From assembly GCF_020559915.1 (NCBI RefSeq), contig NZ_JAJCLZ010000002.1, positions 62,001-126,000 of the forward strand: a stretch of DNA of 64,000 nt. The letters run 5' to 3'. Under the pieces are notes generated by a model, which was not told the origin of the DNA, searched no databases, and saw only the letters and a program-made list of their open reading frames with translations. The position numbers and the translations under genes were made by a program. Positions 25,031 through 34,552 of the stretch are shown here, piece after piece. Source of the DNA: Ruminococcus sp. 210702-SL.1.03. GTDB lineage: Bacteria > Bacillota > Clostridia > Oscillospirales > Ruminococcaceae. Numbering within the stretch: position 1 is the first letter of the stretch; every line of letters begins with the position of its first letter.

Positions 25031-25522
25031 ATGCTTAATATAGATCCCTGGGACATACTGTGGACTATCATAAACCTGCTCGTGCTCTACTGGCTGCTGA
25101 AAAAGTTCCTCTTCGGCCCCGTTACCGCCATTATGGACAGGCGCGCGAAGATGATACAGGACGACATCGACAGCGCTAAGGCTTCTAAAGAAGAGTCGGA
25201 GAATATGAAGAGGGAATATGAGGCGGATCTTAAAGCGGCGCACCAGCAGGCGGTGAAGATAACTACCGACGCCAAGCAGCGCGCAGAGCGCGAGTGCAGA
25301 GAGATGCTGGACGAGGCACGCCGCGACGCAGCCCGCATGAGGGCAGACGCCGAAAAGGATATAGAGTCGGAAAGAGCCAAGGCGATAGACGCCGCCAAGG
25401 ACGAGATAGCGGGCCTTGCCGTAATGGCGGCTTCGCAGGTATTGGCGAAAAATATCGACGAGGAAAGCAACCGCCGCTACGCGGAAGAGCTTTTGTCTGA
25501 GGTAGGTGTTTCTGATGACTGA
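25031..25522 (+). CDS. atpF: ATP synthase subunit b
   Basis: A 163-residue peripheral stalk subunit. One N-terminal membrane helix (WTIINLLVLYWLLKKFLF) is followed by a long, highly charged coiled coil rich in Ala, Glu and Lys that reaches to F1. AAGGAA precedes the ATG. The stop overlaps the start of atpH by 8 nt, indicating translational coupling. Confidence 0.93.
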   Translation: MLNIDPWDILWTIINLLVLYWLLKKFLFGPVTAIMDRRAKMIQDDIDSAKASKEESENMKREYEADLKAAHQQAVKITTDAKQRAERECREMLDEARRDAARMRADAEKDIESERAKAIDAAKDEIAGLAVMAASQVLAKNIDEESNRRYAEELLSEVGVSDD

Positions 25523-26021
25523 TACCGCCGTAAAAAACTGCGCAAAGGTGCTGCTGGAGCTGGGCGTGCCCGAGGCAGACGCCGATAAAGCGCGCGGGGT
25601 ATGGGATGAAAGCGAAGAGCTGAGGAAAGCGCTTTGCTGCCCCGCGGTAAAAAGAGAGGAAAAGCAGAGGGTAATAGACAAAGCTTTTCCCGAAAGTATG
25701 AAAAGTTATATAAAGGTAATGGAAAAATACGGGCACATAGCGCAGCTTTCTGAAATAGTAGAGCAGTACAAGCTGCTGAAGCTGGAGCAGAAGGAAGCCC
25801 TTTCGTGCACGCTTTACTGCGTGAGCGAGCCGAGCGCCGATATTCTCAGGCGCTATGAGCAGACGCTCATGAAAAAATACGGCGCAAGCTCCGTCGTTAT
25901 CAAGGTCGTTATAAAACCCGAGCTTATCGGCGGCTGCATATTGCAGGTGGGCGATAAGGTATATGATAAGAGCGTGAAGAGCGCTGTGGCGGCTTTGCAG
26001 AGCGAATTATTACGGAGGTGA
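25515..26021 (+). CDS. atpH: ATP synthase subunit delta
   Basis: A 168-residue subunit linking the b stalk to the alpha-beta head. The N-terminal helical domain ([13 protein letters not shown] ... ) and the C-terminal [30 protein letters not shown] signature are typical, the latter being the OSCP/delta hallmark. GTG 25506 is also in frame, but ATG 25515 follows GAGGTAGGTG at good spacing. Its stop TGA (26019-26021) lies just before the atpA start. Confidence 0.92.
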   Translation: MTDTAVKNCAKVLLELGVPEADADKARGVWDESEELRKALCCPAVKREEKQRVIDKAFPESMKSYIKVMEKYGHIAQLSEIVEQYKLLKLEQKEALSCTLYCVSEPSADILRRYEQTLMKKYGASSVVIKVVIKPELIGGCILQVGDKVYDKSVKSAVAALQSELLRR

Positions 26022-26026
26022 TTTTT

Positions 26027-27526
26027 TTGAGCGGCAAGAATAACGATATTATTTCAATGCTCAAAAGCGAAATAACCAATTTCGACGCGAAAATGCAGGT
26101 ATCTGAAACAGGTACCGTTATTACCATACATGACGGCATAGTAAACGTGTACGGTTTGAATAACGCTATGTACGGCGAGCTGATAGAGTTTGAAACAGGC
26201 GTAAAGGGAATAGTACAGAACGTAAACGAAAACTCGGTAGGCTGCGTACTGCTCGGCTCAGACCACGGCCTGCACGAAGGCTCTAAGGCTGTCAGAACCA
26301 AAAAGCGCGCGGGCGTGCCCGTTGGCGAAAACTTCATAGGCAGAGTAATAGACGCCCTTGGCGCGCCGATAGACGGCAAGGGCGAGATAAAAGAAGCGGA
26401 CTACTACCCCGTAGAGAGCGAAGCTCCCGGCGTTTGCGAGAGAAAATCGGTATCTGTACCTTTGCAGACAGGTATCCTCGCCATCGACTCTATGTTTCCG
26501 ATAGGCAGAGGTCAGCGCGAGCTGATAATCGGCGACCGCCAGACGGGAAAGACCGCGATAGCTATCGACACTATACTGAACCAAAAGGGTCAGGATATGA
26601 TATGTATATACGTTGCGATAGGTCAGAAGGCTTCTACCGTAGCTAAGGTAGTGAGCGACCTCAAGAAGCACGGCGCTATGGATTACACGATAGTCCTCGC
26701 TGCTATGGCTTCCGACCTCGCACCTATACAGTGGATGGCGCCGTACTCCGGCACGGCTATGGCGGAGTACTTCATGCACCAGGGCAAAGACGTTCTGATA
26801 ATCTACGACGACCTCTCGAAGCACGCCGTAGCTTACCGCGCTATGAGCCTGCTGCTCGAGCGTTCACCGGGACGTGAAGCTTACCCCGGCGACGTTTTCT
26901 ATCTTCATTCCAGACTGCTCGAGCGCTCTTCGCGCCTTGACGACGAGCACGGCGGCGGCTCTATAACCGCGCTGCCTATTATCGAAACGCAGGCGGGCGA
27001 CGTTTCCGCTTACATACCTACAAACGTAATATCCATCACCGACGGACAGATATTCCTAGAGTCGCGCCTTTTTAACGCGGGCGTAAGACCTGCGGTAAAC
27101 GTAGGACTTTCAGTATCGCGTGTCGGCGGTGCAGCGCAGACCAAAGCCATGAAAAAAGCTTCGGGCACGCTGCGTATGGACCTCGCGCAGTACCGCGAGA
27201 TGGAGGTATTTACCCAGTTCAGCTCTGATCTGGATAAGACCACTAAAGAAATGCTTGATTTCGGCGACAGGCTGATGGAGCTGCTGAAACAGCCGCTTTA
27301 CCGCCCTCTGCCCCTGCACGAGCAGGTAATACTGCTCTGCATAGCAAACCACAAGCTTATGCTGGACGTTCCCATCGCAGATGTAAAGCAGTTCCGCCGC
27401 GACGTGATGTCGTATTTCGAGGCTAACTGCGCCGACATCATCGACGAGATAAACGAGAAAAAGGTACTTACCCCCGAGCTGGAGGATAAGATCGTAAATG
27501 CGGCAAAGGACTTTAAACAGGGCTGA
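26027..27526 (+). CDS. atpA: ATP synthase subunit alpha (TTG start)
   Basis: A 499-residue F1 subunit with the non-catalytic nucleotide site. The P-loop reads GDRQTGKT; the family signature ends [17 protein letters not shown]. The N-terminal beta-barrel and C-terminal helical domains are complete. GTG 26018 overlaps the Shine-Dalgarno GGAGG (26014-26018), so TTG 26027, 8 nt after GGAGG, is the better start and gives [16 protein letters not shown]. Confidence 0.94.
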   Translation: MSGKNNDIISMLKSEITNFDAKMQVSETGTVITIHDGIVNVYGLNNAMYGELIEFETGVKGIVQNVNENSVGCVLLGSDHGLHEGSKAVRTKKRAGVPVGENFIGRVIDALGAPIDGKGEIKEADYYPVESEAPGVCERKSVSVPLQTGILAIDSMFPIGRGQRELIIGDRQTGKTAIAIDTILNQKGQDMICIYVAIGQKASTVAKVVSDLKKHGAMDYTIVLAAMASDLAPIQWMAPYSGTAMAEYFMHQGKDVLIIYDDLSKHAVAYRAMSLLLERSPGREAYPGDVFYLHSRLLERSSRLDDEHGGGSITALPIIETQAGDVSAYIPTNVISITDGQIFLESRLFNAGVRPAVNVGLSVSRVGGAAQTKAMKKASGTLRMDLAQYREMEVFTQFSSDLDKTTKEMLDFGDRLMELLKQPLYRPLPLHEQVILLCIANHKLMLDVPIADVKQFRRDVMSYFEANCADIIDEINEKKVLTPELEDKIVNAAKDFKQG

Positions 27527-27562
27527 TGACCCGCCGCGCACGGAAAGGAATGTTTACAGGCT

Positions 27563-28447
27563 ATGGCAAATATGCGAGAGATAAAAGAGCGTATAGGCAG
27601 TATAGGCGATATAATGAAGATCACCAACGCCATGTACCTCATTTCTTCGTCGAAGCTGAAAAGGGCGCGCGCCGCTCTTGACGCTACCGAGCCTTATTTT
27701 GAAAACCTGCAGTACAGCATACACCATATACTAAAGCACACGGGCGATTTCAAGCATCCGTTTTTCGATAACGGCAGGGATAAGCCCGAGGACGAAAAGA
27801 TGTACGGATATGTGGTGGTAACAGGCGATAAAGGCTTGTGCGGAGCGTATAACCACAATATAGTAAAGCTGGCGGAGCAGGAGATAGCGAAGCATAAGAA
27901 CACCTGCCTCTTCGTGATAGGCTCTATGGGCAGAGCGTACTTTGAAGCGCGCGGAATGAACGTAGATACCGAATTTCTCTACACCGCGCAAGACCCCGCT
28001 ATGTACCGCGCACGCCGCATACAGGAAACTATTACAGATATGTTCCTGAAAAAAAGGATCGACGAGATACACGTTATATACACCAAGCTGGAAAAGTCGC
28101 AGGAGATACCGCAGTTGCTTAAGCTTTTCCCGCTGGAGAGAGAGCACTTTGAAGAGCGCAGGGTGGCTGACGAGATGCGCCACTCTACCGCGGTATTCGA
28201 GCCTTCTCCCGAAGCCGTTATGGATAATCTTGTGCCGAACTACGTAAAAGGCTTGATATTCGGCATACTCACCGAGGCGTTTTGCAGCGAGCAGAACGCG
28301 CGAATGACGGCTATGGATTCCGCTACGGGCAGCGCACGCGACATGATAGCCGAGCTGACGCTCGATTACAACAGGGCGCGTCAGGCGGCTATAACTCAGG
28401 AGATAACTGAGATAGCAAGCGGTGCGCGAAGCCAGAAAAACAAGTGA
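27563..28447 (+). CDS. atpG: ATP synthase subunit gamma
   Basis: A 294-residue central rotor shaft. Both terminal coiled-coil helices are present: the N-terminal MREIKERIGSIGDIMKITNAM and the C-terminal ARDMIAELTLDYNRARQAAITQEITEI, with the conserved GDKGLCGAYN in the globular part. GGAAAGGA precedes the ATG. It lies between atpA and atpD in the usual order. Confidence 0.95.
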   Translation: MANMREIKERIGSIGDIMKITNAMYLISSSKLKRARAALDATEPYFENLQYSIHHILKHTGDFKHPFFDNGRDKPEDEKMYGYVVVTGDKGLCGAYNHNIVKLAEQEIAKHKNTCLFVIGSMGRAYFEARGMNVDTEFLYTAQDPAMYRARRIQETITDMFLKKRIDEIHVIYTKLEKSQEIPQLLKLFPLEREHFEERRVADEMRHSTAVFEPSPEAVMDNLVPNYVKGLIFGILTEAFCSEQNARMTAMDSATGSARDMIAELTLDYNRARQAAITQEITEIASGARSQKNK

Positions 28448-28470
28448 ACACATAAGGAACGGTGATATAA

Positions 28471-29868
<1,398 letters not shown>

Positions 29869-29871
29869 GCT

Positions 29872-30276
29872 ATGGCTAAAACCTTCAAGCTGGATATACT
29901 TGCCTGCGACAAATACTTTTTCAGCGGCGACTGCGAGGAGGTTATTTTCCCCTCCATCGACGGCAGCCGCGGAGTAATGGCGGGGCACGAGCCTATGATA
30001 TGCTGCCTTTCGGCGGGCGAGATACAGTACCGCTGCGACGGCGAATGGCACCGCGCGATAGTTTCCGAGGGCTTTCTTGAAGTAATGCCCGACTTTGTAA
30101 AGATGTTCGCCGATACGGTAGAGCGTCCCGAAGATATAGACATCAAGCGTGCCGAGGCGGCTAAGGCGAGAGCCGAAGAGCGCCTGCGCCAGCAACTTTC
30201 CACCAAGCAGTATTACCACACCAAGGCTGCGCTAAACCGCGCCATGGCGAGAATAAAAGCTGCGGGCAAGCATTAA
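29872..30276 (+). CDS. atpC: ATP synthase subunit epsilon
   Basis: A 134-residue rotor subunit that can inhibit ATP hydrolysis. An N-terminal beta-sandwich (TFKLDILACDKYFFSGDCEEV, GVMAGHEPMICCLSAG) is followed by a two-helix C-terminal domain (IKRAEAAKARAEERLRQQ). Both domains are present, so ATP-dependent inhibition is possible. It ends the operon before a terminator. Confidence 0.93.
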   Translation: MAKTFKLDILACDKYFFSGDCEEVIFPSIDGSRGVMAGHEPMICCLSAGEIQYRCDGEWHRAIVSEGFLEVMPDFVKMFADTVERPEDIDIKRAEAAKARAEERLRQQLSTKQYYHTKAALNRAMARIKAAGKH

Positions 30277-30292
30277 CTTCATACACACGATT

Positions 30293-30323
30293 AGCCGTCT
30301 GCGCTGCGCGGGCGGCTTTTTTG
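30293..30323 (+). terminator. Terminator of the ATP synthase operon
   Basis: AGCCGTCTGCG and CGCGGGCGGCT form an 11-bp stem with two G-U pairs, followed by six T (30318-30323). Confidence 0.75.
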
Positions 30324-30335
30324 TACGAGTAAAAG

Positions 30336-30365
30336 TTGACAAGAGCGCACTTTGTGTGTTATAAT
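30336..30365 (+). promoter_or_regulatory. Promoter of the cyclophilin lipoprotein gene
   Basis: TTGACA (30336-30341), 18-nt spacer, TATAAT (30360-30365). Confidence 0.75.
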
Positions 30366-30413
30366 AAAAGAGAGTTTACACTGATCTATGAAAAAGAAAG
30401 AGGGAACGGCATT

Positions 30414-31076
30414 ATGCACATTTTAAAGAAAGTAATTGCGGCAGTGGCGGCGGCGGCTTTTGCGGCTTCGGCTATCACGGGCTGCCACGATAAAAATATG
30501 CCCGAGCGCACCAAAAAGGAGTTCGATAAGGCGACCGCGAGTGGCGAGAGCGTTACTCAGCTTGGCAGCTTTACCATAACTCTTTACCCCGATGACGCGC
30601 CGATAACTTGCGAGAATTTTGAAAAACTGGTGAAAGAAGGATTTTACGATGGTCTGACTTTTCACCGCGTGGTAGACGACTTCATGGCACAGGGCGGCGA
30701 CCCCAACGGCGACGGTACGGGCGGCGCTGAGGAAACTATAAAGGGCGAATTTTCGTCCAACGGCGTGGAAAACCCGCTGAAACATAAGCGCGGCACGGTA
30801 TCTATGGCACGTTCGCAGGATCCGGACAGCGCTTCTTCGCAGTTTTTCATCTGCTATACTGACGACTGCTCGTTCCTCGACGGCGATTACGCGGCTTTCG
30901 GCGAAGTCACCGAGGGTATGGAAACTGTTGACAAATTTCTCAGCGTAGACCGCGTTACAGGCTCTGACAACGCTGTTTCAAAGCCGCTGACGCCCATCAC
31001 GATAAGCAAAGCGCAGATGATAGACGACGACAGCGAGGGCAACCCCCGCGCGCAGTTTGACATAACACTGGGCTAA
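30414..31076 (+). CDS. Cyclophilin-type peptidyl-prolyl isomerase lipoprotein
   Basis: A 220-residue predicted lipoprotein (lipobox AITGC, Cys near residue 23) with a cyclophilin domain (about 50-205). [22 protein letters not shown] and [10 protein letters not shown] are the classical active-site blocks containing the catalytic Arg, Gln and Phe. Such proteins speed proline isomerisation of exported proteins at the cell surface. The in-frame extension up to 30336 overlaps the promoter and is not coding. It is a single-gene unit with its own terminator. Confidence 0.92.
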   Translation: MHILKKVIAAVAAAAFAASAITGCHDKNMPERTKKEFDKATASGESVTQLGSFTITLYPDDAPITCENFEKLVKEGFYDGLTFHRVVDDFMAQGGDPNGDGTGGAEETIKGEFSSNGVENPLKHKRGTVSMARSQDPDSASSQFFICYTDDCSFLDGDYAAFGEVTEGMETVDKFLSVDRVTGSDNAVSKPLTPITISKAQMIDDDSEGNPRAQFDITLG

Positions 31077-31079
31077 ATT

Positions 31080-31120
31080 TGCGGCAATACAGCGACGGTT
31101 AGGCTACCGCCGCATTTTTT
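31080..31120 (+). terminator. Terminator after the cyclophilin gene
   Basis: TGCGGC (31080-31085) pairs with GCCGCA (31109-31114), followed by six T. Confidence 0.7.
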
Positions 31121-31152
31121 ACTGACGAACAGATGAACATAGGTGTAAAAAT

Positions 31153-31944
31153 ATGAATGATTTGAACGTAAATGAACTTGAGCAGAGCGCTGTCCGCGCG
31201 CTGGCTGTGGGCTGCGGATATAATATATTCGTCTGCGACTCGGTAGATTCTACCAACAACGAGCTGAAACGCTGGGCAGCGAAAGGCTCTGAGGGCGGCT
31301 GCGTGCTCATGGCGCGCGAGCAGACGGCGGGCAAAGGCAGGCTCGGCCGCAGCTTTTTCAGTCCCAGAAAGGGCTTGTACTACTCGCTGCTGCTGCGCCC
31401 GAACACTCCGCCCGAGGAAACGCTGTACTTCACAACGGCGGCGGCGGTGGCTGTCTGCCGCGCGATAGAAGCCGCAAGCGGCAGGCAGGCGCAGATAAAA
31501 TGGGTGAACGACGTTTACATCGGCGAGCGCAAGGTCTGCGGCATACTTACCGAAAGCTCGCTTTCGGGCGGCTTGACCGAGTGGGCGATAATCGGCATAG
31601 GCATAAACATCACCCCGCCGCAGGGCGGCTTTCCCGATGAGATAGCCGGCCGCGCCTGCGCGATCTTCGATAACGAGGAGGACTGCCCCGCGGGCTTTGC
31701 GAACCTGCTGGCTGCGCGGCTGAGCTGCGAGCTGGAAAAGGCGCTGAGCGAGCCGCGCGCGGAAAACATAGCCGAGTACCGCCGCAGATCTTTCATAGTC
31801 GGCAGAGATATTACGGCGGTGGACGGCGGAAGAGAGCGCCGCTGCCGCGTGCTGAGCATCGACGACAAGGCGGAACTTGAAGTGCGCTACGAAAACGGCG
31901 AGCTGGGCAGGCTATATTCGGGCGAAATAAGCGTGAAGCTGTGA
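31153..31944 (+). CDS. birA: Biotin-protein ligase without DNA-binding domain
   Basis: A 263-residue enzyme that activates biotin with ATP and attaches it to a lysine of biotin carboxyl carrier protein. Key segments are SVDSTNNELK, EQTAGKGRLGRSFFSPRKGLY (the biotinoyl-AMP loop), KWVNDVYIGERKVCGIL and a C-terminal SH3-like cap. The N-terminal HTH of bifunctional BirA is absent, so it cannot be the biotin operon repressor. Its stop overlaps a possible 48-residue ORF. Confidence 0.94.
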   Translation: MNDLNVNELEQSAVRALAVGCGYNIFVCDSVDSTNNELKRWAAKGSEGGCVLMAREQTAGKGRLGRSFFSPRKGLYYSLLLRPNTPPEETLYFTTAAAVAVCRAIEAASGRQAQIKWVNDVYIGERKVCGILTESSLSGGLTEWAIIGIGINITPPQGGFPDEIAGRACAIFDNEEDCPAGFANLLAARLSCELEKALSEPRAENIAEYRRRSFIVGRDITAVDGGRERRCRVLSIDDKAELEVRYENGELGRLYSGEISVKL

Positions 31945-32087
31945 GAGGGGCGCTTGACAGAGCGGCGCTGGCGCGTGCTTTTGCCGAGATAGGCGTGCGG
32001 CGCGGCGCCTGTAAAAGCGTGGTACACTATTCAAGATATGACGTATCAAAAAGGCTTGATACGCGATGGATATATCGGAAATTGTAA
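31941..32087 (+). CDS. Possible small ORF coupled to birA
   Basis: A GTG codon overlaps the birA stop (GTGA) and opens a 48-codon frame (MRGALDRAALARAFAEIGV to WIYRKL). The overlap suggests translational coupling, and Arg/Ala-rich composition fits the local coding bias. No homologous family is recognised and there is no separate ribosome site. It might be a degraded gene. Confidence 0.3.
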   Translation: MRGALDRAALARAFAEIGVRRGACKSVVHYSRYDVSKRLDTRWIYRKL

Positions 32088-32091
32088 ATAT

Positions 32092-32181
32092 ATGTATTTT
32101 AGCATCGGCGAGGTGGTCGCGATTTACAGAAATGAGCTGGAAAAGCGCCCCTTCGAGCTGTATGGACTTACAAAGGAGTAA
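32092..32181 (+). CDS. Possible 29-residue ORF before rimM
   Basis: An ATG at 32092 opens a 29-codon frame (MYFSIGEVVAIYRNELEKRP ...) that ends inside the rimM ribosome site (AAAGGAG, 32172-32178). The peptide reads like folded-protein sequence rather than noise, but no Shine-Dalgarno precedes it. It could be a leader peptide or a fragment of a lost gene. Confidence 0.3.
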   Translation: MYFSIGEVVAIYRNELEKRPFELYGLTKE

Positions 32182-32185
32182 AACA

Positions 32186-32692
32186 ATGCCTGAAAATATG
32201 CTTGAAGTTGGAAAAATAACCTCTGTCTTTGGTATAAAAGGCGAGGTAAAGGTGCAGCCTTGGTGCGATTCGCCCGAGCTGCTCTGCGAATTTGAAACGC
32301 TTTACTGGAAAAGCGGCACGCCTGTAAACATCGAGCGGGCGCGCGTGCAGAAAAATATGGCGATACTGAAAATAGAGGGCGTTGACGACGCGAACGAGGC
32401 TCAGAAGCTGCGCAACCATGTGCTGTATATGGATCGCGCAGACGTGGAGCTTGAAGAGGGCAGCTACTTCATCGCCGACCTGATAGGGCTGGAAGTTTAC
32501 GATTCGGCGAGCGGCGAGCGCTACGGCAAGCTGACCGACGTTACCGAAACGGGCGCGAACGACGTTTACCACATTACCGCCGAGGACGGCAGAGAGCTGC
32601 TCATACCCGCGATACCGCAGGTGATAGACAGTATAGATCTGGAAGAAAAGGTAATGAAGATAACCCCGCTCGATGGGCTTTTCGACATATAA
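32186..32692 (+). CDS. rimM: 16S rRNA processing protein RimM
   Basis: A 168-residue ribosome maturation factor acting on the 30S head. The N-terminal RimM domain (MLEVGKITSVFGIKGEVKVQPW) and C-terminal PRC-barrel-like domain (IADLIGLEVY ... LLIPAIPQVIDSIDLEEKVMKI) are complete. ATG 32186 follows AAAGGAG; the upstream in-frame extension is not coding. trmD follows after 18 nt, the usual pair, although rpsP and the KH-domain gene usually upstream are replaced here by birA. Confidence 0.94.
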   Translation: MPENMLEVGKITSVFGIKGEVKVQPWCDSPELLCEFETLYWKSGTPVNIERARVQKNMAILKIEGVDDANEAQKLRNHVLYMDRADVELEEGSYFIADLIGLEVYDSASGERYGKLTDVTETGANDVYHITAEDGRELLIPAIPQVIDSIDLEEKVMKITPLDGLFDI

Positions 32693-32710
32693 AAAGGAGC
32701 ATGGCGGAGT

Positions 32711-33454
32711 ATGAGATTTGATATAGCAACGCTTTTTCCCGACTTTATGGAAACTGCGCTGAACGAAAGCGTGATAGGGCGGGCGCGCAAGAAAGGGCTT
32801 TTTGAGGCGCACTGCCACAATATCCGCGACTACACGCTAGATAAGCACCGCCGCGTGGACGACACCCCTTACAGCGAGCGGCAGGGTATGCTGATGCAGG
32901 CGCAGCCGATATACGATTGCTGGAAAGCGGTCTGCGGCGAGCGCAAGCCGCACGTCATATATATGTCGCCGCAGGGGGCAACGCTTACGCAGAAAAAGTC
33001 GCTGGAGCTGGCGCAGATGTCTGATATTTTTATACTTTGTGGGCATTATGAGGGAGTAGATCAGCGCGTTTTGGATAAAATAGTAGACGAAGAGATCTCG
33101 ATAGGCGATTATGTTGTGAGCGGCGGCGAGCTGCCCGCGCTGGTGCTGGTGGATTCGGTAGTGCGCGTGCTAGACGGCGTGCTCTCGCAGCCCGACTGCT
33201 ACGAGGACGAGAGCCATTTCAACGGTCTGCTGGAGTATCCGCAGTACACCCGCCCCGAGGTGTGGGAGGGCGAGGCCGTACCGCCCGTGCTGCTTTTAGG
33301 TCACCATGCCAATATCATGAAATGGCGGCACGAGCAGTCGCTGCTGAATACGGCAAAAAAGCGCCCCGAAATGCTGGACAAGTACCCGCTGACAAAAGAC
33401 GATTTAGACATACTGCACAAAGAATTTGCAGAAAATTTGAAAGAAAATGTATAA
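32711..33454 (+). CDS. trmD: tRNA (guanine-37-N1)-methyltransferase
   Basis: A 247-residue SPOUT methyltransferase making m1G37, which prevents frameshifting. MRFDIATLFPDF, the trefoil-knot SAM segments LCGHYEGVDQRVLD and GDYVVSGGELPALVLVD, and the catalytic Asp-containing SHFNGLLEYPQYTRP are all readable. Length is typical. Ribosome site AAGGAG lies 9-14 nt upstream. Confidence 0.96.
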   Translation: MRFDIATLFPDFMETALNESVIGRARKKGLFEAHCHNIRDYTLDKHRRVDDTPYSERQGMLMQAQPIYDCWKAVCGERKPHVIYMSPQGATLTQKKSLELAQMSDIFILCGHYEGVDQRVLDKIVDEEISIGDYVVSGGELPALVLVDSVVRVLDGVLSQPDCYEDESHFNGLLEYPQYTRPEVWEGEAVPPVLLLGHHANIMKWRHEQSLLNTAKKRPEMLDKYPLTKDDLDILHKEFAENLKENV

Positions 33455-33767
33455 ATGGCTTTTACGGACAAGCAAGTGTAAACTTTTTATAAACACGTTA
33501 ACACAAATTCTAAAGATATTTGGCAAGTGTGCACAAGTAAAACGGCTTTTGCGAGAATGCGTTTTGTTAAAACAACAGAATTTTTTTGAAACGGACAGCT
33601 TTGTGGAAATTTCGTGTTGACGAAGTGGAAAGTTTAGGGTATAATAGTTAGTAGCAACTGAGAAAAGGCAGTGGGTCGGGCAGACCCAAAAGCCGGTGCG
33701 GTGCGCGGGCACTGCATTAAGTTACGCGAAAAAATGGCAATTTGAATTATGAATGGAGAGGTTTATT
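33455..33767 (+). promoter_or_regulatory. Intergenic region with promoter and structured leader for ptsH
   Basis: A promoter TTGACG (33617-33622), 17-nt spacer, TATAAT (33640-33645) drives a leader of about 115 nt. In it GCAGTG (33668-33673) pairs with CACTGC (33710-33715), enclosing a GGGTC/GACCC hairpin (33673-33687) and a GCC/GGC element: a compact branched fold without a T-run. The first 160 bp (33455-33616) are AT-rich and hold nothing I recognise. Confidence 0.55.
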
Positions 33768-34040
33768 ATGTACGTTAAAGACGTAGTTGTTCAGAACCAG
33801 GTTGGACTTCACGCGCGCCCTGCAACATTTTTTATCCAGAAGGCTAACGAGTTCAAGTCTTCCATCTGGATCGAGAAAGAGGACAGAAGAGTAAACGCTA
33901 AGAGCTTGCTCGGCATCCTTTCGCTCGGTATCGTAGGCGGCACTTCTATCAGAATTATTGCTGACGGTGCTGACGAGCAGGCGGCTGTTGAGGGTCTGGT
34001 AGATCTCGTAGACAGCGGTTTTTCTGAGGAAGCTAGATAA
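33768..34040 (+). CDS. ptsH: Phosphocarrier protein HPr
   Basis: A 90-residue PTS phosphocarrier. The PEP-dependent site is His15 in GLHARPA and the regulatory HPr kinase site is the Ser of NAKSLLGILSLG. Both are present, so it can act in sugar transport and in CcpA-type carbon control, unlike Crh, which lacks the His. ptsI is not adjacent. ATG 33768 follows GGAGAGG. The gene stands alone between a structured leader and a terminator. Confidence 0.92.
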   Translation: MYVKDVVVQNQVGLHARPATFFIQKANEFKSSIWIEKEDRRVNAKSLLGILSLGIVGGTSIRIIADGADEQAAVEGLVDLVDSGFSEEAR

Positions 34041-34054
34041 TTCAATAAATAGAT

Positions 34055-34089
34055 AAAGCCCGAGGCGAAAAAGCTTCGGGCTTTTTTTG
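34055..34089 (+). terminator. Terminator after ptsH (bidirectional)
   Basis: AAAGCCCGA (34055-34063) pairs with TCGGGCTTT (34076-34084), flanked by T-runs suitable for either strand; the convergent gene is spoVG. Confidence 0.8.
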
Positions 34090-34131
34090 CTGCCTTTTTT
34101 GCAGTCAGATGATATGATGGTCGGCGGTCAA

Positions 34132-34416
34132 TTATTTATCATCTTCGGCGGGCGGCTGATCAGCTGCTGCCTCGCGGTATTTCTCAAGCACCGCGCCCTC
34201 GAGCGCCTTGCGCATCTCGCCGTTTATCGGGTGGACAATATCGCGGTAAACGCCGCCTTCGTCCGGCCTGCTGGGCATAGCTACGAAAAATCTGCTGCCG
34301 CCCTCTATCACCTTTATATCATGCACGGCGAGCAGCCCCTCAAAAGTAACGCTCACCACCGCGCGCAGCCTGCCGCTGTAAGTCAGCCGCCGTATCTTCA
34401 CCTCGGTTATCTCCAT
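34132..34416 (-). CDS. spoVG: SpoVG regulatory protein
   Basis: A 94-residue member of the SpoVG family, small nucleic-acid-binding regulators with roles in sporulation septation and envelope control. The opening MEITEVKIRRL, the central VHDIKVIEG-FVAMPSR and the RDIVHPIN block match the family closely. The C-terminus is a short acidic tail. ATGGAGGTG supplies the ribosome site upstream. It is convergent with ptsH and divergent from murC. Confidence 0.94.
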   Translation of the reverse strand: MEITEVKIRRLTYSGRLRAVVSVTFEGLLAVHDIKVIEGGSRFFVAMPSRPDEGGVYRDIVHPINGEMRKALEGAVLEKYREAAADQPPAEDDK

Positions 34417-34552
34417 ATCTCAGCACCTCCATAAAAAAGTTTGACGATTTGCTGAAAATTATGCAAAAAGGTCTTTATTTTTTTCGCCGAATGTAGTATA
34501 ATAAATATAATAGTATATTCACGAAAAACAGCACATAAAGGAGATAATCGCT

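Noticed and set aside
34417..34552. Sigma-H promoter for spoVG
   Set aside because: No match to the sigma-H consensus could be found with confidence on the minus strand.
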